From: Streptomyces sp. NBC_00259
Lineage (GTDB): Bacteria; Actinomycetota; Actinomycetes; Streptomycetales; Streptomycetaceae
Length of the DNA: 64,000 nt
Direction of reading: 5' to 3'
NCBI RefSeq assembly: GCF_036181745.1
Contig: NZ_CP108080.1
Coordinates: 2,232,001 to 2,296,000 of the forward strand
Shown piece by piece: positions 34,490 through 42,615 of the stretch. Numbering within the stretch: the first letter of the stretch is position 1; each line of letters opens with the position of its first letter. Both the position numbers and the translations under genes were made by a program. The notes under the pieces are model-generated. The model worked only from the letters and a program-made list of their open reading frames with translations, searched no databases and was not told where the DNA came from.

Positions 34490-35026
34490 ATGAACAAGCA
34501 GCAGTTCTGGCAGCTCATTGAGGCAGCCCGCAATCAAGCGTCCAACCCGAACGACGGCGAAGCGGTCGCTCGCGAGGCGACCTCGCTGCTGGCCTCCCGG
34601 CCGGTCGAGGAGATCCTCGCAGCTGAACAGGTGCTGTGGGACCTGATGGTCGACTCCTACACCAATCCTCTGTGGGCCGCTGCTTACATCGCCAACGGTG
34701 GCTGCTCTGACGACGGCTTCGACTACTTCCGCGGCTGGCTGATCGCTCAGGGCCGTGAAGTCTTCGAACATGTAGTCGCTGACCCCGATGCCCTGGCAGA
34801 ACTGCCCATCGTTCAAGCCTCCGCAGCCGACGGCGTCGACCTGGAGGGTGAGGACATGCTGGGCATCGCCTGGAACGCACACATCTCAGCGACCGGTGAT
34901 CAGCTCCCCGCGAGCCCACCCACCATCCGCTACCGGGAGCTGGACCCCACCTGGAACTTCGATTTCGATGACCACGACGAAATGACTCGCCGACTGCCCC
35001 GCTTGGCAGCTCTCTATCTGGAATAG
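34490..35026 (+). CDS. DUF4240 domain-containing protein
   Basis: A 178-residue acidic cytosolic protein beginning MNKQQFWQLIEAARNQ, the DUF4240 signature (N-x-x-FWxLIE), with YIANGGCSDDGFDYFRGWLIAQGREVFEHVV in the middle. Function is unknown. Such small acidic proteins are frequent cargo of mobile elements. Start ATG 34490 is favoured because the family begins there. It lies 80 bp after the recombinase trio and may have its own promoter. Confidence 0.8.
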   Translation: MNKQQFWQLIEAARNQASNPNDGEAVAREATSLLASRPVEEILAAEQVLWDLMVDSYTNPLWAAAYIANGGCSDDGFDYFRGWLIAQGREVFEHVVADPDALAELPIVQASAADGVDLEGEDMLGIAWNAHISATGDQLPASPPTIRYRELDPTWNFDFDDHDEMTRRLPRLAALYLE

Positions 35027-35214
35027 GCAGAAGCTCGCAGTCACAAGACGGGGTCAACAGCGGAGAGCGAGACTCCCGAGCATCACTGTCCGTCACTCCA
35101 TCAGGCCATGAACACGTCTCGGCTGACGAATACGCGATACCTCAACATGCGGGCCTACCAGTCTCACACCCCCTTCTGGCACGATGCCCGGGCATCCACA
35201 CGATCAGGAGAGAC

Positions 35215-35646
35215 ATGGGCACCTGGGACGTCGGCCCCTTCGACAACGACACCGCGGCGGACTTCTCCTACACCCTCGACGAAGCAGCCGAGGGCGAGCG
35301 GGAAAGCATCATCCGCGCGGCGCTGGTCCGCACGGTCGACACCCACGGCTGCCTCAACCACGACGTCTCGGTCGAGGCAATCGCCGCGGCGGCCCTGGTG
35401 GCCGCACAGTGCCCCGGAGGCGAGCCCATCACGACCGCCTACGGGCCGGACCTGCCCATCCCCGAGCTGCCTGCCGATCTACGCGAGCTCGCCATCCACG
35501 CCCTCGACCGAGTCGTCACCGAGCCGTCCGAGCTCATGGAACTCTGGGGTGAAAGCGACAAGGGTGGCCCTTGGCGAGCGACCATCTCTCAACTGCTAAA
35601 CGCTCTTCTGCCACCGGCTCTGAGAGAACAGCTCAGCCTGATCTGA
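35215..35646 (+). CDS. DUF4259 domain-containing protein
   Basis: A 143-residue acidic protein starting MGTWDVGPFDNDTAADFSYTLDEA, the hallmark of DUF4259 (G-x-W-x-x-GPFDNDxAxDF), with AAAALVAAQCPGG later. Biochemical role is unknown. CAGGAGAG precedes ATG 35215 by 6-7 nt. It is the last cargo gene before the right end of the Tn7-like element. The 188 bp before it show no gene. Confidence 0.85.
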   Translation: MGTWDVGPFDNDTAADFSYTLDEAAEGERESIIRAALVRTVDTHGCLNHDVSVEAIAAAALVAAQCPGGEPITTAYGPDLPIPELPADLRELAIHALDRVVTEPSELMELWGESDKGGPWRATISQLLNALLPPALREQLSLI

Positions 35647-35699
35647 CAACCCCCGTCCGAGAGTCAATTCACATCGCCTCGGCGCCCAACAGACCGCCG

Positions 35700-35805
35700 A
35701 TTACGCAACCTATGGTGAGACGATCCGGCCCTCACCTGCCCAAGCGAAGGTTGCGAATCGCAGATCACCAGGAGCAGGGCTCGCAACGTTCAGTCGGACG
35801 GGACA
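35700..35805 (-). repeat. Tn7-like right end with TnsB-type binding repeats
   Basis: On the minus strand reading inward from 35805: terminal TGTC, CTGAACGTTGCGAGCCC (35779-35795), then GGTGATCTGCGATTCG (35755-35770) and GGTTGCGTAAT (35702-35712). These match the left-end core (T)TGCGA. 35647-35699 shows nothing else. Confidence 0.72.
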
Positions 35806-35810
35806 ACCGC
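35806..35810. repeat. Right target-site duplication ACCGC
   Basis: ACCGC directly follows the right terminal GACA and is identical to 24951-24955. Confidence 0.9.
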
Positions 35811-35813
35811 CGC

Positions 35814-36095
35814 TCAGCCGGGGAACGCGAGCGTGACGCCGCCGCCCTCCTTCACCGCCTCCACGGCCGCCTGGTGCACGGCCCTGCCGGTGTCCTCGTC
35901 GACGGCCGGTACGGGACTGCCCTCCACCGCGTACCACTCGGTCGCGCCGGTGTGCTGCACGGTCACCTGGGCCAGGCCGTCGATCCACGTGGTGTGCACG
36001 GTCAGGTCTCCCGTGATCGGACCTCCCTCCGTGGTCATCACCCCGCCCGTGCCGGCGACGATTCCCTGAGTGGTCCAGGTCGCCCAGGTGTCCAT
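35814..36095 (-). CDS. Conserved small hypothetical protein next to the Tn7-like insertion
   Basis: A 93-residue protein (MDTWATWTTQGIVAGTGGV...VKEGGGVTLAFPG), predicted beta-rich with a TWIDGLAQVTVQHTGATEWYAVEG core. No family was recognised. ATG 36095 has GGAGG 7 nt upstream and is preferred over an upstream ATG at 36137. Its TGA (35816-35814) ends 8 bp from the transposon right end, so its 3' end could be the attachment sequence. Before insertion, it would have preceded the acyl-CoA dehydrogenase gene by about 86 bp on the same strand. Confidence 0.75.
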   Translation of the reverse strand: MDTWATWTTQGIVAGTGGVMTTEGGPITGDLTVHTTWIDGLAQVTVQHTGATEWYAVEGSPVPAVDEDTGRAVHQAAVEAVKEGGGVTLAFPG

Positions 36096-36167
36096 GGCAC
36101 GCCTCCGCAGCAGTCCTGTGCACGTACGTATGTCCATCCTCTCCGCATTCCCGCCGACGCGCCCGGC

Positions 36168-37316
36168 TCACGCGCCGGGGGCGCCTCCCATGGACCGGAG
36201 CATCCCCACACCGCCGGTGCGCACGAAGCGCACCACGAACGCCGCCGCGAGCAGCAGGAAGACGATGTTGAGCCAGGTCGTGTAGTCCCAGGAGACCCCC
36301 TCGTCGGGGACCTTCGCGCCCGACCGGTCCGGGATGATCCCGAGCGCCCCGAAGACGAACTCGACGACGTACGCGGCGACGACGACGGAGGCGTAGAACG
36401 TCCCGAGGAGGAACGCGGCCATCCGCACCCCGTAGTACTTCCGGTAGATGTTCAGGATCGGCACGATCAGCAGGTCGGCGAAGATGAAGGCGATCACCCC
36501 GCCGAAGCTGATCCCGCCCTGCCAGAGCACCACGGCGAGCGGCACGTTGCCGACCGAGCAGACGAACGAGGCGATGGCGACGAGCGGCCCGACCAGCGGG
36601 CCCCACAGCTTCGCGAGCAGCGGGTGCCCCTCGAAGAAGAACGCGCTCCAGAACGCGTCCGGCACCCAGGCGGCCACGGCCCCGGCGATGAGCAGGCCCA
36701 GCACCAGATCGCGCAGGATCGCCGCCCACTCCATCACGAAGACGTGCGCCGTGGCGGTGAAGCCCGCCGCGGACAGCAGCCGGCGCCGGAAGGAGCCCTC
36801 GCCCCCGACGGACATGTCCATGGCCGCGTGGCCCTCCATCGAGCCGGCCAGCCCGCGCCCGGCCTGCGCCCGTGCCTCACTGAGCAGCCGCTCACGCAGG
36901 AACAGCCGGAAGAGCACGGCGAGCGCCACGATCATGACCGGCCCGCCCGCGAACTCGGCCGCGGTGAACTGCCATCCCATCAGCAGCGCCAGGATGACTC
37001 CCAGCTCGACGACGAGATTGGTCGAGGCGATCTCGAAGGCCATCGCCGCGGTGAAGTTCGCCCCCTTGCGGAACAGCGAGCGCGCGAGCGCCACGGCCGC
37101 GTACGAACACGACGACGACGCCACGCCGAGGCCGGCCGCGGCGACCAGGCTCCGCGGGCTGTCGTCGCCGAGGAGCGAGACGACGGTGGACTTGCGGACC
37201 ACGGCCTGCACGACCGCGGACAGCGCGAAGCCCAGGATCAGGGCCCAGGTGATCTCCCACGCCATCGAACCGCTGAGGGACAGGGCGTGCAGTACGGCAT
37301 CGAGCGCTGCGTCCAT
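36168..37316 (-). CDS. Permease of the UPF0718/ArsP-like family
   Basis: A 382-residue integral membrane protein with about 8-9 spans. Conserved cysteines occur in GVASSSCSYAAVAL and FVCSVGNVPLAVVLW, characteristic of the permease family that includes ArsP organoarsenical exporters. A FIFADLLIVPILNIYRKYYG segment follows. The substrate is unknown; no arsenic genes are nearby. ATG 37316 is preferred (MDAALDAVLHAL). It lies upstream of, and on the same strand as, the 93-residue gene with a 72-bp gap. Confidence 0.85.
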   Translation of the reverse strand: MDAALDAVLHALSLSGSMAWEITWALILGFALSAVVQAVVRKSTVVSLLGDDSPRSLVAAAGLGVASSSCSYAAVALARSLFRKGANFTAAMAFEIASTNLVVELGVILALLMGWQFTAAEFAGGPVMIVALAVLFRLFLRERLLSEARAQAGRGLAGSMEGHAAMDMSVGGEGSFRRRLLSAAGFTATAHVFVMEWAAILRDLVLGLLIAGAVAAWVPDAFWSAFFFEGHPLLAKLWGPLVGPLVAIASFVCSVGNVPLAVVLWQGGISFGGVIAFIFADLLIVPILNIYRKYYGVRMAAFLLGTFYASVVVAAYVVEFVFGALGIIPDRSGAKVPDEGVSWDYTTWLNIVFLLLAAAFVVRFVRTGGVGMLRSMGGAPGA

Positions 37317-37476
37317 GCGCCTCACCCTCACGGTCCGCCCCGCGCCGCAGCCCCGCCGACACGGCCGCCGCGACCGTGTCCACCCGGTCGGGCCGGGCGG
37401 GGTGGGCCCCGGGGGGACCGGGACGCCGTCCGCCTACGATGTGACCGCCGAGTAGCGCTGCCCGCCGGAGGAACCC

Positions 37477-38136
37477 ATGGCCGTCGCCCCCGCCGCCCCC
37501 AGGCCGGAGACCCTCGCGGCCTTCGAGGCCGCCAAGGGCTTCATGCCCGTACGCGAAGGGCTGGCACTCCACGCGGCCGCTGTCGAGGCCGGGGCGCTCG
37601 GGCTGCCGCTGCTGGAGGTCGGGACGTACTGCGGACGGTCCACGATCCTGCTCGCCGACGCCGCCCGCGAGGCCGGCACCGTCGCGGTCACCGTCGACCA
37701 CCACCGCGGCAGCGAGGAGCAGCAGCCGGGCTGGGACTACCACGACCCGTCGGTGGTGGACCCCGAGGTGGGCCTGATGGACACCCTGCCCGCCTTCCGC
37801 CGCACCCTGTACCGGGCGGGCCTGGAGGACCACGTGATCGCGGTCGTCGGGCGGTCTCCGCAGGTGGCGAAGGTGTGGGGCCGGGAGGTCGGACTGGTCT
37901 TCATCGACGGCGGGCACACCGACGAGCACGCCGTGAACGACTACGAGGGCTGGGCCCCGCACATCGCCGCGGGCGGCCTCCTCGTCATCCACGACGTCTT
38001 CCCTGACCCGGTCGACGAATGGACCGGCCAGGCCCCGTACCGGATCTGGCTGAGGGCCCTGGCCTCCGGCGCCTTCACCGAGGTGTCGGCGACCGACTCG
38101 CTGCGGGTGCTGCGGCGCACGGGAACCGGGATCTGA
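37477..38136 (+). CDS. Class I SAM-dependent methyltransferase-like protein
   Basis: A 219-residue Rossmann-fold protein. LLEVGTYCGRSTILLADAA is motif I, VTVDHHRG follows as motif II, GLVFIDGGHTDEHAVNDYEGW and GGLLVIHDVF are the later strands. This is the family of O-methyltransferase-like or cephalosporin-hydroxylase-like proteins (methyltransferase 24 type). The acceptor is unknown. Divergent from the permease. Confidence 0.85.
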   Translation: MAVAPAAPRPETLAAFEAAKGFMPVREGLALHAAAVEAGALGLPLLEVGTYCGRSTILLADAAREAGTVAVTVDHHRGSEEQQPGWDYHDPSVVDPEVGLMDTLPAFRRTLYRAGLEDHVIAVVGRSPQVAKVWGREVGLVFIDGGHTDEHAVNDYEGWAPHIAAGGLLVIHDVFPDPVDEWTGQAPYRIWLRALASGAFTEVSATDSLRVLRRTGTGI

Positions 38137-38169
38137 GGGACGGCGCCGGACATCCCCTAGCATCACGAC

Positions 38170-39096
38170 GTGCCGTACGACGTGAACCAGCCCCCCGTCC
38201 GGTCCCGCCGCCCGGTCCGCGGCGGAGCCCTGCTCGCGGTCGCCGCGCTGGCGGTGGCCTGCCTGTCCGGATGCGGCGGGCCGAGCGGTCCGCCCGAGGC
38301 CGCGGCCGGCGCCTCGCCGTCCGCCACGGCGACGGACACCCCGACACCGCGCCCCGCCGGGACGCCGCCCTCCGGGGACGCCAAGCCCGCGGACCCCGGC
38401 GCGGAGCCGGGCGCCGGGACCGGCCCGCTCGCCGGAAAGGTCGTCGTGATCGACCCGGGCCACAACCCCGGCAACTTCCGGCACACCCGTGAGATCAACG
38501 CGCTCGTGGACATCGGCACACACCGCAAGGAATGCGACACCACGGGCACGTCCACCAACGATGGTCACACCGAGGCGGAATTCACCCTCGATGTTTCACA
38601 CCGCCTTCGCACCCTGCTGGAAAAGCAGGGCGCAAGGGTGCAATTCACTCAGGACAACGACCGGCCTTTCGGTCCCTGCGTGGATGAACGCGCACGTATC
38701 GGGAACAAGGCCTCCGCCGATGCCGTGGTCTCCGTCCACGCGGACGGCTCGGGGGTCGGGAACCGCGGCTTCCATGTGATCCTTCCCGCACTGGTGAAGG
38801 ACGGCTCCGCCGACACCACGAAGATCGTCGGACCCTCCCGCGAACTCGGCGAGCGCATCGCCGGGACGTTCGTACGCGCCACGGGCAGCAAGCCCTCCAA
38901 CTACGTGGGCGGCGGTACCGGGTTGGACGTCCGCGGGGACCTCGGTGGACTGAATCTGTCGACCGTTCCCAAGGTGTTCATCGAATGCGGCAACATGCGT
39001 GACGCGAAGGACGCCGCCCTGCTGACAAGTTCACAGTGGCGGCAGAAGGCGGCACAGGGAATCGCGGACGGCATCAGCACCTACCTGCTGGGGTAG
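38170..39096 (+). CDS. N-acetylmuramoyl-L-alanine amidase (Amidase_3), lipoprotein
   Basis: A 308-residue exported cell-wall hydrolase that cuts between MurNAc and the stem peptide. The N-terminal signal ends in a lipobox (ACLSGCGG), followed by a Pro/Ala/Thr linker (to about residue 85) and a catalytic zinc domain. The latter has VVIDPGHNPG (His), GHTEAEFTLDVSHRL (Glu), VVSVHADGSG (His) and KVFIECGNM (catalytic Glu). Start GTG 38170. It is probably transcribed from its own promoter after the methyltransferase gene (33-bp gap, same strand). Confidence 0.92.
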   Translation: MPYDVNQPPVRSRRPVRGGALLAVAALAVACLSGCGGPSGPPEAAAGASPSATATDTPTPRPAGTPPSGDAKPADPGAEPGAGTGPLAGKVVVIDPGHNPGNFRHTREINALVDIGTHRKECDTTGTSTNDGHTEAEFTLDVSHRLRTLLEKQGARVQFTQDNDRPFGPCVDERARIGNKASADAVVSVHADGSGVGNRGFHVILPALVKDGSADTTKIVGPSRELGERIAGTFVRATGSKPSNYVGGGTGLDVRGDLGGLNLSTVPKVFIECGNMRDAKDAALLTSSQWRQKAAQGIADGISTYLLG

Positions 39097-39258
39097 ACCC
39101 GACAGGCGATAGATTCATTTCCCGCCGGGTCGGGGGCCGCATGCCGGGACAGCCCGGCACCCGTACGATGGGGCCACCCCCGAGTTCTGCGCCGTGCACC
39201 GCCGACCGGCGGCACCGACGACCGCCCCGATGAGACGCAACCGACTAAGGACCTACAC

Positions 39259-40074
39259 GTGAACATCCGCTCCCTCACTCGAGGCGATGGCGTGGTGATC
39301 GGAGCAGCGGTGGTGCTGTTCATCGCCTCGTTCCTCGGCTTCATCAGCGTCGACTGCCCGAGCGGCATCGACTGCTCCCGCGCGGACCTGCCGAACGCCT
39401 GGGACTCGCTGGGCACCGTGATGTCCATCTACATCGCCGGGATCATCGGTGCGGCGCTCATCGTCGTCGCCCGCGCGCTGCCGGGGCGCAAGGTCCTGGG
39501 CCTCGACATCGGCCAGTTCGGCGTCGCCCTGAGCATCTTCGCCCTGTGGACGATGTTCTGGACGATCATCGACATGAACGCCGACGCCGGAGCCGGCGCG
39601 ATCCTCGGCCTGCTCGGCACCCTGCTGCTGGCCGGCGCCGCGATCGCCACCCCGCTCGTGCCCGCCCTCAAGGTCGCCCTGGTCGGCCCGCCCAAGCCGC
39701 AGGCCCCGCAGCCGTACGGCGCGCAGCCGCAGGGCGGTTACGGCTACCCCGGCGCCCAGCAGCCGCCGTACGGCGCGCAGCCGGGTCAGCCGCAGCCGTA
39801 CGGTGGCCAGCCCCAGCCCGGCCCGGCCGGTCCGGCGCAGGGCCAGCCGCAGGGCGGCCCGGCCCCGCAGGCCTCGGACTTCGCCCCGTTCTGGTTCGCG
39901 GTGCCGGTGGCCCGCCCGCTGTTCGCGGAGGACGGCTCGCAGACGCCGATCGCCGAACTGGCACCCGGCACCTGGTATCTCGCGGTGGAGCAGCGCGGTC
40001 CCGGCCTGGTGGCCCAGACGCAGGACGGCCGCCGTGGCGTCCTGCAGGACACGAGCGGCATCCAGCGCGGCTGA
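39259..40074 (+). CDS. DUF5336-like membrane protein with Pro/Gln/Gly-rich linker
   Basis: A 271-residue protein. Four hydrophobic segments (about 12-30, 50-70, 80-100 and 110-135) are followed by a YG/QP-rich repeat region (PQPYGAQPQGGYGYPG..., about 150-205) and a small C-terminal domain (FWFAVPVARPLFAEDGSQTPIAEL...). Similar architecture occurs in actinobacterial DUF5336 proteins of unknown function. Start GTG 39259. Ends before a stem-loop terminator at 40097-40126. Confidence 0.75.
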   Translation: MNIRSLTRGDGVVIGAAVVLFIASFLGFISVDCPSGIDCSRADLPNAWDSLGTVMSIYIAGIIGAALIVVARALPGRKVLGLDIGQFGVALSIFALWTMFWTIIDMNADAGAGAILGLLGTLLLAGAAIATPLVPALKVALVGPPKPQAPQPYGAQPQGGYGYPGAQQPPYGAQPGQPQPYGGQPQPGPAGPAQGQPQGGPAPQASDFAPFWFAVPVARPLFAEDGSQTPIAELAPGTWYLAVEQRGPGLVAQTQDGRRGVLQDTSGIQRG

Positions 40075-40096
40075 TCGGCATCCGCACAGCGCCTCG

Positions 40097-40126
40097 CGGC
40101 CCCTCGCCCTTCCGGGCGGGGGGCCG
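40097..40126 (+). terminator. Stem-loop terminator
   Basis: CGGCCCCTCGCCC (40097-40109) pairs with GGGCGGGGGGCCG (40114-40126) across TTCC, one G-U pair. It lies 23 bp after the DUF5336-like gene. Confidence 0.75.
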
Positions 40127-40155
40127 TTGCCGTACAGTCGCCCCCGGACAGCGAA

Positions 40156-40170
40156 CTGACGGTTCGTCAG
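40156..40170. promoter_or_regulatory. CTGAC-N5-GTCAG palindrome before the LLM oxidoreductase
   Basis: CTGACGGTTCGTCAG (perfect 6-3-6 inverted repeat) lies 35 bp upstream of the start, where a TetR-type repressor would act. Confidence 0.6.
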
Positions 40171-40204
40171 ACATCTCGGACGTGACGGATGGGGGCTGGG
40201 CGTC

Positions 40205-41218
40205 ATGCGGCTCGGACTCGCACTGGGGTACTGGGGCCGCGGTCCGAACCCCGACCATGTCGACCTCGCCGTCGAGGCCGAGCGGCTCGGCTACGACTCG
40301 GTGTGGACCGCCGAGGCCTGGGGTTCCGACGCGTTCACCCCGCTGACCTGGATCGCCGCCCGTACCTCACGGATCCGGCTGGGCACGGCGGTGGCGCAGA
40401 TGGCGGCCCGTACCCCCACCGCCACGGCGATGCACGCGCTCACGCTCGACCATCTCTCCGGCGGCCGGATGATGCTCGGTCTCGGGCTGTCGGGGCCGCA
40501 GGTCGTCGAGGGCTGGTACGGACGGCCGTTCCCGAAGAGCCCGCTGACCGCGACCCGCGAGTACGTCGACGTCATCCGCCAGGTCCTGCGGCGCGAGGGC
40601 CCCGTGGAGCTCGCCGGCCGCTTCCACACCCACCCGTACGCGGGCGAGGACGGCACCGGCCTCGGCAAGCCGCTCAAGCCGATCACCCACCCCCTGCGGG
40701 CCGGACTCCCGGTCCTGCTCGGTGCCGAGGGGCCGAAGAACATCGCCCAGACGACCCGGATCGCCGACGGCTGGCTGCCGCTGTACTGGTCCCCGCTGCG
40801 GACGGACGTCTACGAGGCGTCGCTCACCGAACTGCCCGAGAACTTCGTCATCGCGCCGATGGCCCGTGCCCAGGTCTGCGACGACGTCGCGGAAGGGCTG
40901 CTGCCGGTCAAGGCGATGCTCGGCTTCTACATCGGCGGCATGGGCCATTCCGCCCGTAACTTCCACGCCGATCTGATGGCGCGCATGGGGTACGAGGACG
41001 CGGCCCGGCACATCCAGCGGCTGTTCGCCGAGGGCCGGCGTCAGGAGGCGGTGCTCGCCGTCCCGGACGCCTTCGCCGACGAGATCTCGCTCATCGGGCC
41101 GCGGCAACGGATCGCCGAGCGCCTGGAGTTGTGGCGCAAGGGCCCGGTCACCGATCTGCTGGTGACGGCACCGGACCCCGGCACCCTGCGGGTGCTGGCC
41201 GAGCTGAACGCCTCGTAA
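40205..41218 (+). CDS. LLM class F420-dependent oxidoreductase
   Basis: A 337-residue luciferase-like monooxygenase-fold enzyme (TIM barrel). It shows MRLGLALGYWGRG, AERLGYDSVWTAEAWGSDAFTPLTWIAARTSRIRLGTAV, HLSGGRMMLGLGLSGPQVVEGWYG and GLPVLLGAEGPKNI. Members use coenzyme F420 or FMN. In actinobacteria this subgroup is often linked to acyl-CoA, steroid or xenobiotic metabolism. The palindrome 35 bp upstream suggests ligand-controlled repression. Substrate unknown. Confidence 0.9.
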   Translation: MRLGLALGYWGRGPNPDHVDLAVEAERLGYDSVWTAEAWGSDAFTPLTWIAARTSRIRLGTAVAQMAARTPTATAMHALTLDHLSGGRMMLGLGLSGPQVVEGWYGRPFPKSPLTATREYVDVIRQVLRREGPVELAGRFHTHPYAGEDGTGLGKPLKPITHPLRAGLPVLLGAEGPKNIAQTTRIADGWLPLYWSPLRTDVYEASLTELPENFVIAPMARAQVCDDVAEGLLPVKAMLGFYIGGMGHSARNFHADLMARMGYEDAARHIQRLFAEGRRQEAVLAVPDAFADEISLIGPRQRIAERLELWRKGPVTDLLVTAPDPGTLRVLAELNAS

Positions 41219-41283
41219 CCGGACGCCTCGTACAGCGGAACGCCTCGCCACAGGACGGCTCGCCACCGGAGGCCTCGCCACCC
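41206..41283. repeat. Five 15-16-bp repeats spanning a gene 3' end
   Basis: Imperfect units GGACGCCTCGYMAC run from the last codons of the LLM oxidoreductase (AACGCCTCGTAA) through the intergenic space to the converging hydrolase stop. The pattern parallels the 3'-end duplications at 21416-21483. Confidence 0.8.
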
Positions 41284-41289
41284 GGACGG

Positions 41290-41934
41290 CTACGCGGGCT
41301 TCCCGGGCAGCGCCGCCACGAACTCGTCGACCGTGACGATCGCGTGCGCGTACGTGGGCGCGTTCACCTCGAAGGTGGCCTCCAGCTCCTCGGGCCCGAA
41401 CCCTCCGATGGCGCCCTTGACCAGCGTCACGTGGTAACCAAGTTCCTGGCCGAAGCGGGCCGTGGTGTCGATGCAGGTGTTCACGCGCATGCCGATGAGC
41501 ACGATCCGCGAGATGCCGTACTGCTTCAGCAGCAGATCGAGGTCGGTGTTGGCGAATCCGCTCGCCGACCAGTGCTCGTGCACGACGGTCTCGCCCTCGA
41601 CGGGCCGGAAGTCCGGATGGAACTCACCGCCCCAGGAGCCCACCGCGAAGAGCTGCGCCCGCGCGGTCGCCTGCTGCGAGGACGACAGGTGCCGCCAGTC
41701 CGCGTAGTCGCCGGGCGCGGTCCTGCGGTGCGGTACGAACAGGGTCCGGATGCCGCAGGCCCGTGTCGCCGCCAGCACCTCGCGCATATGGCCGAGCAGA
41801 CCCACCTGCTCGGCCACGGGCGCGGTGCGCGGCCACAGCTTGCCGCCCTCGGACAGGAAGTCGTTGTACGGGTCGACCAGCAGAAGGCCGGTGTTCGCGG
41901 CGCTGTAACCGGCGCCGTCCGTCTCGTCGTTCAT
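41290..41934 (-). CDS. Cysteine hydrolase, isochorismatase family
   Basis: A 214-residue isochorismatase-like hydrolase. The catalytic Asp is in LLLVDPYNDFL and the Cys in GMRVNTCIDTTARFG. The usual lysine position lies in the VHEHWSASGF region. Members hydrolyse isochorismate, nicotinamide or N-carbamoyl compounds; no neighbour indicates the substrate. ATG 41934 starts MNDETDGAGYS. It converges on the LLM oxidoreductase and follows the lipoprotein gene by 26 bp on the same strand. Confidence 0.85.
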   Translation of the reverse strand: MNDETDGAGYSAANTGLLLVDPYNDFLSEGGKLWPRTAPVAEQVGLLGHMREVLAATRACGIRTLFVPHRRTAPGDYADWRHLSSSQQATARAQLFAVGSWGGEFHPDFRPVEGETVVHEHWSASGFANTDLDLLLKQYGISRIVLIGMRVNTCIDTTARFGQELGYHVTLVKGAIGGFGPEELEATFEVNAPTYAHAIVTVDEFVAALPGKPA

Positions 41935-41960
41935 CGTCGTCCCGACCGGCCGCCGCCCGG

Positions 41961-42497
41961 CTACCCGCCGCTGAGCTGGGTCGCCGACGGCACCTTGTCC
42001 TTCACCTCGGCGCCGGCGCTCTTGCCGGCGTTCTTGATGTTGGTGATGACGTCCTCGAAGGCGCCCACGTCGGACTCGTTCGCCTGGCCCTTGCGGAGCT
42101 TGGTGCCGAGCCCCTTCAGCGACTCGATGCCGGCGGTGATCGGCGCGACCGCCTTCGACAGCAGCGGGTCGCCCTTGGCGTTGTTCGACGCCGCCTTGAG
42201 CCGGTTGTACGCGAACGCGCCCGCGAGGCCCGCCTTCACCAGGGCCACCTTCTGGCCGTCCGCGCCCTTCTTGAACTTGCCCTCCCGGTAGGGCTTGACG
42301 ATCCACTGGTACGTCGCGCCCGCGGCGAGGCCGGCGTTGGCCACGAAGCGGGTCTTGGCGAACTTCTGCTTCTCCGCCGAACTCGTCGGCGACGCTCCGC
42401 CGCCCGCCTCGTCGTCGCCTCCGCAGGCGCCGGTGCCGAGGACGAGTGCGCAGCAGAGCAGCAGCGCGAGGGCCGCGCGGCGTATCGGAGTGGGCAT
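41961..42497 (-). CDS. Putative lipoprotein of unknown function
   Basis: A 178-residue exported protein. Basic N-region, hydrophobic stretch ALALLLCCALVLGTGAC with lipobox cysteine, then a helical, Lys-rich domain (FAKTRFVANAGLAAGATYQWIVKPYREGKFKKG...). ATG 42497 has GGGAGG 6 nt upstream and gives a normal signal peptide; the open frame to 42617 does not. Function not recognised. Confidence 0.8.
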   Translation of the reverse strand: MPTPIRRAALALLLCCALVLGTGACGGDDEAGGGASPTSSAEKQKFAKTRFVANAGLAAGATYQWIVKPYREGKFKKGADGQKVALVKAGLAGAFAYNRLKAASNNAKGDPLLSKAVAPITAGIESLKGLGTKLRKGQANESDVGAFEDVITNIKNAGKSAGAEVKDKVPSATQLSGG

Positions 42498-42615
42498 GGC
42501 AGTCCTCCCTGACCTCCCCGAGACCTCTGCGCAAGCGTCACCCGCGAGCGTGCCTTCCGCCACTCGGGCGAACCCCGACAGGTTTCGTTGAAGCCAGAAC
42601 GGCAAAGCGGAGCCC

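Larger units (their letters stand above)
24956..35805 (+). mobile_element. Complete Tn7-like transposon (tnsABC-tniQ) with cargo
   Basis: A 10,850-bp element. Left end (plus strand from 24956) TGTCTTGTCTCACTGAAC and right end (minus strand from 35805) TGTCCCGTCCGACTGAAC agree at 20 of the first 25 positions. They are bounded by an identical 5-bp duplication ACCGC at 24951-24955 and 35806-35810, the Tn7 hallmark. It encodes TnsA, TnsB, TnsC and a TniQ/TnsD protein in one operon, then cargo. No Cas genes are present. It is inserted 8 bp beyond the stop codon of a 93-residue gene and 83 bp from the acyl-CoA dehydrogenase start. Confidence 0.95.

Noticed and set aside
24956-35805. CRISPR-associated transposon (CAST)
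   Set aside because: No Cas12k, Cascade or CRISPR repeats are present; TniQ is larger than typical CAST TniQ and is the only target selector.
40150-40170. KstR operator before the LLM oxidoreductase
   Set aside because: AAC and GTT are separated by five bases instead of two; the site belongs to the CTGAC-N5-GTCAG group.
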